NCBI GenBank assembly: GCA_041402005.1
Contig: JAWKTB010000005.1
Coordinates: 310,001-374,000, forward strand
DNA: 64,000 bases
Direction: 5' to 3'
Source of the DNA: JAJRXR01 sp041402005
GTDB taxonomy: Bacteria > Planctomycetota > Phycisphaerae > Phycisphaerales > UBA1924
The translations under genes were made by a program, and so were the position numbers. Shown here in pieces: positions 16,827 through 24,763 of this stretch (its first letter is position 1; every line of letters starts with the position of its first letter). The notes beneath the pieces were generated by a model. That model did not search any database. It saw nothing but the letters and a program-made list of their open reading frames with translations, and had not been told where the DNA came from.

Positions 16827-18143
16827 TCACGCCGGCTCGTACCCGAACTCGGCGACGAAGGGCGCGAGCTTGGCCTGCAGGGGCTCAAAGTGACGGGTGT
16901 AGTTCCGCCAGCGACCCACGGCACGCGTGTGGACCTTCTCCGTCACCGCCGCGTAGCTCGGCGTCCGGATGAACCGCTCGCTCGCCTTCTCGTGGAAGCT
17001 CAGCAGTTCGTCGCTCCAGCCGAGGCCCATGTGCTCGACGATCCGCCTCGCCTGCGATTCGAGATCGGTGACGGTGTCCTCGTAGCGGACCTGCAGCACA
17101 GGCATCGTGAACATCGGACGCTGGTGCAGATACAGACCCATGACCGCGGCGTAAAACTCGGCGCTCGAGGGGAGGCTGAGCAACTGCACCATCGCCGGAT
17201 TCGGCGCGAACCACTGCATGAAGCAACTCAAGCAGACGTCGCGAGGATCACGCAGCGCGACGAGCACCTTGGCGTCCGGGAAGACGGTGTTGATCATGCC
17301 CAGGTCGATGATGTTCAGGGGCAGCTTGTCAACGAGGAGGCGCCCGTCCAGGTCGACGCCGAGCGTCTCGCGGGCGCCCTCCCAGTAGGCCCGCCGGACC
17401 TCGGCGACCGTGCCCCGGTCCACACGCTTGAGCTGGGCCGGGACGTCGAGCTTGTTGGTCGCACTCGCCATCAACCGTCGCCCAGCGGCGATGATCAGGG
17501 GCTCCTCCTCCGTCGTCATCACGCCTGGGTGGGCCGCGAGCACCTGCTCGGTCATCGTCGTGCCCGAGCGCGGGAATCCGACCAGGAACGCCGGCGCCGG
17601 CGTGTCGAACGACTCGCCCGCGAAGCGCCCCATGTCCTCGCCAGTCAGCCGATCGCGGTACAGGTCGAGCTTCTGGAACGCGACGCGACGGTTGACCTGC
17701 TGGACGGCGGGCGTGGCGCCGATCTCACGCCCGGCCCGCGTGAACGCGTCGAACGCCGCGTCGTACTCGCCGAGCTTGTCGAGGACGAAGCCCAGCTCGG
17801 TCAGGGCCTGGTGGTGGATGTCGGGGGCGATGCCCGAGCGTGCCGCGAGGCGTTCAAGTCGCTCGCGGGCCGAGGGCAGGTTCTTCCGCCTGGCCTCCAG
17901 CTTCGCGAGCACCAGCGACGCGTCCGGGTCGTTGCGCCCCTGCTCGACCGCTCGCTGGGCGTAGAGAATCGCCTCGTCAATCCGATTGAGGCGTTCGAGG
18001 CACTTGGCCGCCAGCGTAAGGGCGGCGACCCGCTTGGGGTCGTCCGCCAAAATCTGCTCACACAGGGCCAACGCCTCCACGCCCTGGAGCGCCAAGTAGA
18101 GCCGCCTCAGCCAGGTCGAGACTGACGTCGGGCGTGGCGCCAT
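16827..18143 (-). CDS. TPR-containing sulfotransferase (open part of a frameshifted gene)
   Basis: The open frame gives 438 residues: tetratricopeptide-like helices (about 18-175) followed by a PAPS-dependent sulfotransferase domain. The 5'-phosphosulfate loop is GFPRSGTTMTEQVLAAHPG, the VALRDPRDVCLSCFMQW segment is the 3'-phosphate-binding region, and VRYEDTV follows. The family transfers sulfate from PAPS to hydroxyl or tyrosine groups. The ATG at 18143 is probably not the true start: coding similarity continues upstream in two other frames (see the fragment at 18107-18466), so the complete protein would begin with a SEC-C zinc motif. Confidence 0.8.
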   Translation of the reverse strand: MAPRPTSVSTWLRRLYLALQGVEALALCEQILADDPKRVAALTLAAKCLERLNRIDEAILYAQRAVEQGRNDPDASLVLAKLEARRKNLPSARERLERLAARSGIAPDIHHQALTELGFVLDKLGEYDAAFDAFTRAGREIGATPAVQQVNRRVAFQKLDLYRDRLTGEDMGRFAGESFDTPAPAFLVGFPRSGTTMTEQVLAAHPGVMTTEEEPLIIAAGRRLMASATNKLDVPAQLKRVDRGTVAEVRRAYWEGARETLGVDLDGRLLVDKLPLNIIDLGMINTVFPDAKVLVALRDPRDVCLSCFMQWFAPNPAMVQLLSLPSSAEFYAAVMGLYLHQRPMFTMPVLQVRYEDTVTDLESQARRIVEHMGLGWSDELLSFHEKASERFIRTPSYAAVTEKVHTRAVGRWRNYTRHFEPLQAKLAPFVAEFGYEPA

Positions 18144-18466
18144 CGAGCTTCACGGCGTTGCGCAGCAGTTCCACACCCTCGCGCCGCGCCCCGTGCGGGC
18201 CAGGACGTACCCGAGCCCGCCGAGCGCCGAAGGCCGCGCGGGCTCGTCCCGAGGATCTGGCGATAAAGCTGCTCGCCCCGGGCGAAGTCGCCCTTCGCGC
18301 GGCTCGCCTGCGCCTCGCGCAGTCGCTTGGCGGTGGTGGGAGAGAGACGCGTGCCGGTCGCCGCGCTCGCCGCCGCCTGCTGGCGAAGGCAGCAGTTCTT
18401 GTGCTTCAGCCCGCTCCCGCAGGGGCACGGATCGTTCCGCCCGACCTGTTTCTCGCCCGTCGTCAT
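18107..18466 (-). pseudogene. N-terminal SEC-C/TPR fragment of the sulfotransferase gene, frameshifted
   Basis: Starting at an ATG at 18466, the frame encodes a SEC-C metal-binding motif (RNDPCPCGSGLKHKNCC) and the start of a TPR (ARGEQLYRQILGTSP). TPR-like sequence then continues in a second frame (ALGGLGYVLARTG), a third (GVELLRNAVKLDG) and finally in the frame of the downstream sulfotransferase (LYLALQGVEALALCEQI). Three frame changes fall within about 130 nt (18110-18245). SEC-C/TPR/sulfotransferase is a known domain order, so the original gene probably spans 16827-18466. Whether these are true mutations or consensus errors cannot be told from the sequence. Confidence 0.65.
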
Positions 18467-18511
18467 GCGCGTTCTCGTCCCGATCCTAGTCGGGCGTGGG
18501 CGGAGGGCGTG

Positions 18512-18517
18512 TACGCT
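18512..18517 (+). promoter_or_regulatory. putative leaderless -10 box TACGCT
   Basis: TACGCT lies 8 nt before the ATG of the ECF sigma factor at 18526, with no ribosome binding site in the usual place. Confidence 0.4.
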
Positions 18518-18525
18518 CGCTCGCG

Positions 18526-19050
18526 ATGGGCGGGGCACGGACCGACGCAGAGCTGGTGACTGCGATCGCCGCGGGCAACGACGAGGCGTTCGCGGCGCTC
18601 GTCGATCGGCACGGCGCCTGGGGGATGTCCGTCGCGCGCCGCTTCAGCGGGAACGAAGCCGCGGCGGAGGACGCCCTCCAGGAGAGCCTGCTCCACCTCA
18701 TCGAGCGATCGGGGCGACTCGTGATCGACGAGTCCGTCCGCCCTTGGCTGTACGCCGTCATCCGCAACCGGACGCTCGCCCAGCGCCGGGACGCGAGCAG
18801 GACCAAGGCGGCCGAGGCGATTGATCTGCCGGCCGACCCACCCGGGCAAGACCTCGACGACGAGATCCGCCGGGCGGTCGCGTCCCTCAGCGAGCCCCTG
18901 CGCGAGACCCTGATCCTGCGGATCGTTGACGGCCTGAGCGTCGCCGAGACCGCCCTGGCCCTCGGCGTGCCCGAGGGAACGGTTAAGAGCCGCCTGAGCG
19001 CCGCCCTCGCCGCCCTGCGCGAGCACCCGGCCCTGCGTGCCATTTTCTGA
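18526..19050 (+). CDS. ECF-family RNA polymerase sigma factor
   Basis: Protein of 174 residues with sigma region 2 (about 5-75; AFAALVDRHG, AEDALQESLLHLIER) and sigma region 4 (about 115-170; LSEPLRETLILRIVDGLSVAETA, then ALGVPEGTVKSRL, the helix-turn-helix for the -35 element). It directs RNA polymerase to a specific promoter set. It heads a coupled operon with a membrane dockerin protein in the usual anti-sigma position, a cohesin-like secreted protein and a VIT/VWA lipoprotein. The ATG at 18526 is preferred; an in-frame GTG at 18496 is the alternative. Confidence 0.9.
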   Translation: MGGARTDAELVTAIAAGNDEAFAALVDRHGAWGMSVARRFSGNEAAAEDALQESLLHLIERSGRLVIDESVRPWLYAVIRNRTLAQRRDASRTKAAEAIDLPADPPGQDLDDEIRRAVASLSEPLRETLILRIVDGLSVAETALALGVPEGTVKSRLSAALAALREHPALRAIF

Positions 19051-19080
19051 TTTTCTTCCAAACCCGACCGAACCAACCAC

Positions 19081-19108
19081 GCCTCCGGCGCACTCCACTC
19101 CCGGAGGC
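19081..19108 (+). promoter_or_regulatory. hairpin covering the ribosome binding site of the membrane dockerin gene
   Basis: Perfect 8-bp inverted repeat, GCCTCCGG at 19081-19088 and CCGGAGGC at 19101-19108, with a 12-nt loop. The right arm contains the GGAGG that would serve the ATG at 19112, so the folded RNA would hide the ribosome binding site. It could uncouple translation of the second gene from the sigma factor, or act as an attenuator. Confidence 0.5.
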
Positions 19109-19111
19109 GCG

Positions 19112-19558
19112 ATGCCGAGCGACGACCACGACAGATTCGAAGGGGGCGAGGCGGGGGACGCGTTGCGACGCGTGCTGACCCCCCCCGGCCTCGACCCGCG
19201 CGTGCGGGAGCGCCTGCTCGACCGGGCGGCGCCCGAGCTGCGTCGCCGTCGGCGGGCGCCCATGTTCTGGCGCCTCGGGGCGAACGCCGCGGTCGCCGCC
19301 GCGATCCTGCTCACGACCGGGATGTACGTCTACTTCGGCTGGCTCGCCAAGGGCGGCGCCCCGCGTCCGACCTCGAACACCGTCCTCACCGCCGACGTCA
19401 ACGCCGACGGCGTCGTGGACATCCTCGACGCCCACGCCCTCGCCCGCGCGATCGACGCCGGGCGCCCCGGGCGCGACCTCGACGCCGACGGCGCGATCAC
19501 CCGGCGCGACGCGGACTGGATCGCCGACCAGGTCGTCCGGCTGGGGAGCGCGGGATGA
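19112..19558 (+). CDS. single-pass membrane protein with external type I dockerin, putative anti-sigma/sensor
   Basis: Protein of 148 residues: a charged cytoplasmic N-terminus (about 1-50), one membrane helix (about 55-80), then a dockerin type I domain (about 92-145) with two calcium-loop repeats (ADVNADGVVDILDAHAL and LDADGAITRRDADW). Its place directly after an ECF sigma factor and its topology suggest an anti-sigma-like or sensor role, but no zinc anti-sigma motif is seen in the short N-terminal part. The ATG at 19112 has GGAGG just upstream; an earlier in-frame ATG at 19037 would overlap the sigma gene. The stop overlaps the next start (ATGA). Confidence 0.7.
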   Translation: MPSDDHDRFEGGEAGDALRRVLTPPGLDPRVRERLLDRAAPELRRRRRAPMFWRLGANAAVAAAILLTTGMYVYFGWLAKGGAPRPTSNTVLTADVNADGVVDILDAHALARAIDAGRPGRDLDADGAITRRDADWIADQVVRLGSAG

Positions 19559-20088
19559 GGGCGTGGACGCTCGCCATCCTGCTTCTCGCCGCGCTCGCCC
19601 TCGGGGGCTCGGGCCCGCAGCCGACAGGGTTCAAGCTCAGCGGGTACGACCTCCACGCCGAGGCGCCCCCGACCGAGTTCTTCGCCCTCGACGTCTACGT
19701 CGACGCGGGCGACGACGAGCTGGCGGCGTGGCAGGTCGAGTACTCGGGCGCCAGCATGGTGGGGAACGTCAAGCTCGTCGGCGTCGAAGGGGGGGAGTCG
19801 CCCGCCTTCTCGCCGGCGCCGCACTACGACCCCGCGGCGCTGGCGGGCGGGCGCGTCATCATCGCGGCCTACTCGACCGACGCCGACCTGCCCCGGGGCG
19901 AGACGCGGGTCGCCCGCCTGCACCTGGCGGCGCCCCAAGACGCCGAGATCACACACACCGTCAACCTGATCGCCGCGGGCAACCGCGCCGGCGATCGCCT
20001 CGCGGCCCGCGTCCGGGTCGCGCGCCTGCAATCTCAGAACGACCCGGGGCATGCCGACGCGCCTCGCGAGCAAGGTCAGGAACCATGA
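19555..20088 (+). CDS. secreted protein with cohesin-like beta-sandwich
   Basis: Protein of 177 residues with a signal peptide (about 1-20) and a domain (about 30-155) whose pattern (FFALDVYVDAGDDELAAWQV, a YDPAAL turn, GRVIIAAYS, then RGETRVARLHL) matches the fold used by cohesins and related carbohydrate-associated domains. The similarity is by pattern only and is not proof of dockerin binding. It is coupled by ATGA overlaps both to the upstream dockerin-bearing membrane protein and to the downstream VIT/VWA lipoprotein, so a direct interaction with the upstream dockerin is an attractive idea. Confidence 0.55.
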   Translation: MRAWTLAILLLAALALGGSGPQPTGFKLSGYDLHAEAPPTEFFALDVYVDAGDDELAAWQVEYSGASMVGNVKLVGVEGGESPAFSPAPHYDPAALAGGRVIIAAYSTDADLPRGETRVARLHLAAPQDAEITHTVNLIAAGNRAGDRLAARVRVARLQSQNDPGHADAPREQGQEP

Positions 20089-22373
20089 GCAAGACACGCT
20101 GGATCCTCGTCGCGGCCCTCACCCCGCTGCTCGTCCTCGCGCTCGCTCTGGCGGGGTGCGAGATGGATTCGCGCACTTCCAACAGAAACGATGGCAGCTC
20201 CCCACAACCGACTCCGGCCTACGCCTACAGCGTGAGCACGCTCGACTACATCGAGGCGCCCGAGTTCGACACACAATCAGTGCTCGCGGCTCAGTCGAAT
20301 GCCGGAATCCCTCCGGCGCCTTTCTCCTCGCGCGCGGGACTCCAGAGCGGTGTAACCGCCATCGCCGGCGGGCAGCTCGTCACCGAGGAACCCGAACGCG
20401 CCCTCACATATCCGAAGGCGTCTCCGACCGACGAGATGTGGATCATCTGCCAGCCCGAAACGGCAGCCGCTCCGAACAAGGACGACATCCCCGGCTCCGG
20501 CGCCCTGATGACTCGCCTCCAGGGCCAGACCGACCCCGTCCCCGTCCCTCTCGAGCACACCGAAGTCAGCGGCTCGATCGCCGGCTTCGTCGCCGGTGTC
20601 AACGTCAAGCAGCAGTTCCACAACCCCTTCAACGAGAAGATCGAGGCCGTCTACGTCTTCCCCCTCCCCCAGAACTCGGCGGTCAACGCCTTCGTCATGA
20701 CCATCGGCGACCGCCACATCCGGGGCATCATCCGCAAGCGCGCCGAGGCCGAGCAGCTCTACAAGGACGCCCGCGCCCAGGGCTACGTCGCCAGCCTGCT
20801 CACCCAGGAACGCCCCAACATCTTCACGCAGCGGGTCGCCAACATCGAGCCGGGCAAGCGCATCGACGTGGACATCACGTATTTCAACACGCTGAGCTAC
20901 TCGGACGGGTGGTACGAGTTCGTCTTCCCGATGGTGGTGGGGCCCCGGTTCAACCCGCCTTGGCAGGCCGCCAATGGCGAGGGGATCGGGCACGCCGTCC
21001 GCGGCCAGCCCGGCTCCACGGGTCAGCAGGTCGAGGTCCAGTACCTCGCGCCGAACGAGCGATCGGGGCACGACATCGCCCTGAATCTTGCCATCGAGGC
21101 GGGCGTGAAGATCGACAAGGTCGAGTCCCGCTCGCACCGGTTCGAGCTGAAGAAGGACGGCGCCACGCGCGTGCACGTCCGTCTCGCCGACGACGACTCG
21201 ATCCCCAACAAGGACTTCGTGCTCCGCTACCGGGTCGCGGGCAGCGCCGTCAAGCCGGGCCTGCTCGTGCAGCCCGATGCCGACGGGAGCGGTGGCACAT
21301 TCGCCATGATGCTCACGCCCCCGGCGGACCTGTCGGGCTTGCCCCAAGGGCCCCTGGAGCTCGTGTTCGTGCTGGACTGCTCGGGCAGCATGCAGGGGCG
21401 CCCGCTGGAGCAAGCGAAGGCCGCGATCGTCCAGGCCCTCGGGCGCCTGCGCCCCGAGGACTCCTTCCAGATCATCCGCTTCTCGAACGACGCCTCGTCG
21501 CTTGGCGCCGCCCCGCTCGACGCGTCGCCTGAGAACCTCAAGAAGGGCAAACGCTACCTCGCGGGCCTGAGCGCCAACGGCGGCACCTACATGGACCGCG
21601 GCATCCGCGCCGCCCTCGAATTCCCCCACGACCCCGAACGCCTCCGCTTCGTCGCTTTCCTCACTGACGGGTACATCGGCAACGAAGCCCAGATCCTGCG
21701 CGAGATCGACCAGCGCCTGGGCGACTCACGAATCTTCAGCTTCGGCGTGGGCAGCTCGCCCAACCGCTATCTGATGGAGTCAATGGCCAAGGTCGGGCGC
21801 GGCGCAGTTGCCTACGTCGGGCTCGAGCACGAGGCCGAGCCCGTGATGGATCTCTTCCTCGACCGCGTCGAGCGGGCCGCCCTGACCGACATCGACCTCG
21901 ACTTCGCGGGCGTCAAGGTGGGCGAGGTCTACCCGCCCCGGATCCCGGACCTGTTCGTCGGTCGCCCGGTCGTCGCGATCGGGCGCTACGAGGGATCGCC
22001 GAGTGACCACGACTGGTCGAAGGTCCGCGTGCGCGGTCGCGCCGGTGGCGCCGACCGCAACTTTGCCGTCGGCTCGCCCGCGGACATCGACGCCATCGGA
22101 AACGACACCCTCTCGGTCGTCTGGGCGAGGATGAAGATCGCCGACATCGCGGGGCGAGAGGCCCTGGCGCCCAACGACTCCGAGCGATCCGAGCTTGGCG
22201 GCATGGTCGAGCAGATCGCCCTCGAGCACGGGCTCATGTCCGCCTACACCGCCTTCGTCGCCGTGGACAGCTCACGCGTCACCGAGGGCGAGCACGGCAC
22301 CACCATCGGCGTCCCAGTCCCCGTGCCCGAGGGCGTGCGGTACGACACGACCGTCGGCGCCGCCGGCGGTTGA
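20085..22373 (+). CDS. VIT and VWA domain lipoprotein
   Basis: Protein of 762 residues. A lipoprotein signal ends at Cys25 (LALAGC). A VIT domain (about 150-290) includes NPFNEKIEAVYVFPLP and the IIRKRAEAEQLYKDA motif, and a von Willebrand A domain (about 425-600) has the MIDAS motif DCSGS beginning at Asp431. The C-terminal part (about 640-750) is the usual conserved extension of VIT/VWA proteins (SVVWARMKIADI). Such proteins are membrane-anchored adhesion or assembly factors; the exact job is unknown. The start overlaps the preceding stop in ATGA. It is the last and largest gene of the sigma-factor operon. Confidence 0.82.
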   Translation: MSKTRWILVAALTPLLVLALALAGCEMDSRTSNRNDGSSPQPTPAYAYSVSTLDYIEAPEFDTQSVLAAQSNAGIPPAPFSSRAGLQSGVTAIAGGQLVTEEPERALTYPKASPTDEMWIICQPETAAAPNKDDIPGSGALMTRLQGQTDPVPVPLEHTEVSGSIAGFVAGVNVKQQFHNPFNEKIEAVYVFPLPQNSAVNAFVMTIGDRHIRGIIRKRAEAEQLYKDARAQGYVASLLTQERPNIFTQRVANIEPGKRIDVDITYFNTLSYSDGWYEFVFPMVVGPRFNPPWQAANGEGIGHAVRGQPGSTGQQVEVQYLAPNERSGHDIALNLAIEAGVKIDKVESRSHRFELKKDGATRVHVRLADDDSIPNKDFVLRYRVAGSAVKPGLLVQPDADGSGGTFAMMLTPPADLSGLPQGPLELVFVLDCSGSMQGRPLEQAKAAIVQALGRLRPEDSFQIIRFSNDASSLGAAPLDASPENLKKGKRYLAGLSANGGTYMDRGIRAALEFPHDPERLRFVAFLTDGYIGNEAQILREIDQRLGDSRIFSFGVGSSPNRYLMESMAKVGRGAVAYVGLEHEAEPVMDLFLDRVERAALTDIDLDFAGVKVGEVYPPRIPDLFVGRPVVAIGRYEGSPSDHDWSKVRVRGRAGGADRNFAVGSPADIDAIGNDTLSVVWARMKIADIAGREALAPNDSERSELGGMVEQIALEHGLMSAYTAFVAVDSSRVTEGEHGTTIGVPVPVPEGVRYDTTVGAAGG

Positions 22374-22436
22374 CGCCGGACCTCCCCCACGCACGACCCT
22401 GTATCCTCTGGGCAGATCCGTTCAGGGGGTACTCAG

Positions 22437-24206
22437 ATGGTCACGACACGGCGGGGCGTTCGCACACTCGGGTTCATCGTCTCCACGCTCGGCGTCTGGA
22501 CCGGGCTCGCGTCCGCCCAGCCGATGGGCGACGATACCGACGAGTTCACCTTCGTCATCTTGGGCGAGCGCCAGCCAGGGCCCGCCGCCGGAACCGCCCT
22601 CGTCGAGAAAGGCGTCAAGATCGCAGACTGGCTGGGCGCGGACTTGGTCGTGACCATCGCCTCCGATCCCGAGATCGAGGCATTGAGCGAGCTACGTGTC
22701 CCGTGGCACGCCCTGCCCGCGGACGCCGGCGCCGACATCTCCTTCGACCACAAGTGGGCCCACTTCATCTTCATGAACGACGCCGGGACGGGCGAAGGCG
22801 CGCACGTCACGCCCGAGCAGGCGGCGTGGGTCCGCACGGACCTTGCCTCCACCGACGCCGAGATGGTCTACCTCTTCGTACGCGACCCGCTCTGGAGGCA
22901 GGGGCCATCGGAGAACGGCTGGGACGCGGTCGAGCGTGTGCTCGCCGAGGACGCCCGCCCAACCTGCGTCTTCGCCGCCTCGGAGCGCTACGTCCGCGAC
23001 GACGGGCGACAGGGTCGCGTCCGCTACCGCTCGCTCGGCCCGACCGGCGCGTTCACGAACCTCGACTATGAGGGCGCGTCCTTTCAGCACATCACGCAGG
23101 TCTGCGTGCGTCACGACGCCGAGTCGGTGACGCTGATCCCGATCGACGAGACACGCTGCCCGACCGAGTTCGTCGGCGCCGAGTTCGCCGCCCTCGATCG
23201 ATTCCGCGACTCGGACTGGGCCCGCCTGGAGGGTGGCGTGCGGATCGGCCCAGCCGAGGGCGTCGAGAGCGACATGACGATCGAGCTGGTGGGCCAGGCG
23301 GAGTTGCCGCTCGACTACTCCGCGGCGATCGACGCCGGACCCGGCTGGTCCTTCTCCCAGACCGCCTTCCGTGGTCGCCTCGACCCGGGTCAGCATGTCC
23401 GACTCACGGTCCACGCGACCGCCCCCGCGATCGGGCGGGCCAGGCCCGATGTGACCCTGACCGTGCGCGCCCGCTACCCCCTGAGCTTCGGCGCCGAGCA
23501 GGCGGTCACACGCCACCTGCTCGCCCCGGTTGAGGTCGTCGGCGTCGAGGCGGACACCGGCGGCGGGGAGAACAAGGCCCTCGTCCTCAACGGGCGATCC
23601 GCGGTCCGCGTCGACGCCGGGGCGCCCCCGGGCCCGTTCACGATCGAGTGCTGGATCAAGGGGCGCGAGCCCCAGGCGGGGCGCACGATGGGCGTCATCA
23701 CCCAGGGCGACGGGAATGGCTTTGCCCTCTTCTGGTCGGACGGCGGCGCGGGTGACTCGATCCTCCCCGTCGGCCTCGTGCGCACGACCGGGGGACTCGT
23801 CGAGACCCGCGCGACGCGGGCGTGGCCCTGGGGCGAGTGGACGCATGTCGCCCTCTGCTTCGACGGGCGCGAGTCGCGCCTGTACGTCGGGGGCAAGCTC
23901 CAGTCACGCGCCTCGGCCCCCGGTTCCCCGTCCTGGAGCGCCTCGCCCCTCTTCATCGGCTCGAGCGTGAGCGACGACGGGAACCCCGACGACTACTTCA
24001 TCGGACGCCTCGACGACGTCCGCCTCTCCGACGTCGCCCGTTACGACGCGGACTTCACGCCCCCGACACACCTCGAGGCCGACACGCACACACGAACGCT
24101 GCTCCGCTTCGACGCGCGGGTCTCGGGCGTGTTCCCGGATTCCTCTTCGGCGGGCGCGCCAGCCTGGGGCGTGGGCAGCCCGGTCATCGACACGGACGAT
24201 CGCTAG
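22437..24206 (+). CDS. secreted protein with phosphoesterase-like N-terminus and LamG domain
   Basis: Protein of 589 residues with a signal peptide (about 1-27). The region 35-270 resembles a calcineurin-like phosphoesterase domain in secondary-structure pattern (FTFVILGERQPG at the start, later a His-containing strand), but the usual metal motifs are not clear, so activity is doubtful. Residues 380-570 form a LamG/concanavalin-like sandwich (GPFTIECWIKG, GEWTHVALCFDGRESRLYVGG, IGRLDDVRLSDVARY), expected to bind glycans. A TATCCT box at 22402-22407 and a GGGGG site give a conventional leader. The stop overlaps the convergent gene in CTAG. Confidence 0.65.
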   Translation: MVTTRRGVRTLGFIVSTLGVWTGLASAQPMGDDTDEFTFVILGERQPGPAAGTALVEKGVKIADWLGADLVVTIASDPEIEALSELRVPWHALPADAGADISFDHKWAHFIFMNDAGTGEGAHVTPEQAAWVRTDLASTDAEMVYLFVRDPLWRQGPSENGWDAVERVLAEDARPTCVFAASERYVRDDGRQGRVRYRSLGPTGAFTNLDYEGASFQHITQVCVRHDAESVTLIPIDETRCPTEFVGAEFAALDRFRDSDWARLEGGVRIGPAEGVESDMTIELVGQAELPLDYSAAIDAGPGWSFSQTAFRGRLDPGQHVRLTVHATAPAIGRARPDVTLTVRARYPLSFGAEQAVTRHLLAPVEVVGVEADTGGGENKALVLNGRSAVRVDAGAPPGPFTIECWIKGREPQAGRTMGVITQGDGNGFALFWSDGGAGDSILPVGLVRTTGGLVETRATRAWPWGEWTHVALCFDGRESRLYVGGKLQSRASAPGSPSWSASPLFIGSSVSDDGNPDDYFIGRLDDVRLSDVARYDADFTPPTHLEADTHTRTLLRFDARVSGVFPDSSSAGAPAWGVGSPVIDTDDR

Positions 24207-24763
24207 CCGGCGCGCCGCGAGGGTGGCGTCGAGGCCAGGTACGCCGCCAGCTCGGCGGGGATCCGCTTGAGCCCCCGCCTGTGCGCCTTCTCGACGGCGT
24301 AGTCGAGCGACTCACGCATGCGCGCCCGCACCGCGTCCGTCACGTTTAGCCCCTCGCGCTCCATCGTCTCGAGCGAGAACTTCCAGGCGTGGTACTCCTC
24401 GAGGCATCGGGGCTTGTAGACGTTGAAGCCGATGGCGTGGTGCCCGATCTCGTGCAGGAAGACCGCCGCCGACATCGGCCCCCTCGGGCGGGGCGCCTCG
24501 ATGAGGCGCGAGACCGAGCCGTCGGCGTATGTGATCTGCCAGGCGACGCCCGACATGGAGGTGCGCCACTTGCGCACGCGCACGCCGTAGACCCGGAGCA
24601 TGCGCCGGGTGACTTCCTCGTACTTATCGCGCATCGGCGTCTGGCGGGGCGGCGCCGGCTCGACGACGACCGGGCGGGCGGGGACCGGGGGCGCAACGGC
24701 GGGCGCCTTCCTCGCCGCCCGCTTCTTGCGCCTGGGCTCCAGCAGGTCCCACAGGGTCAGCAC
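24203..24763 (-). CDS. putative zinc metallopeptidase (HEIGHH protein)
   Basis: Protein of 186 residues. A basic, proline-rich N-terminus is followed by the zinc motif LHEIGHHAIG (about residues 103-112) and, some 15 residues later, LEEYHAWKFSLE, where a Glu could be the third ligand, as in ImmA/IrrE-like peptidases. The rest is helical. No characterised family is certain. The GTG start has GAGGAG upstream and overlaps the fmt stop by 7 nt, so it is co-translated with fmt and lies in a def-fmt group of genes concerned with protein N-termini. Confidence 0.6.
   Translation of the reverse strand: MLTLWDLLEPRRKKRAARKAPAVAPPVPARPVVVEPAPPRQTPMRDKYEEVTRRMLRVYGVRVRKWRTSMSGVAWQITYADGSVSRLIEAPRPRGPMSAAVFLHEIGHHAIGFNVYKPRCLEEYHAWKFSLETMEREGLNVTDAVRARMRESLDYAVEKAHRRGLKRIPAELAAYLASTPPSRRAG

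Noticed and set aside
18526..20088. A cellulosome locus
   Set aside because: One dockerin and one cohesin-like domain are present, but there is no scaffoldin with several cohesins and no glycoside hydrolase. The genes fit a sigma-controlled surface module better.
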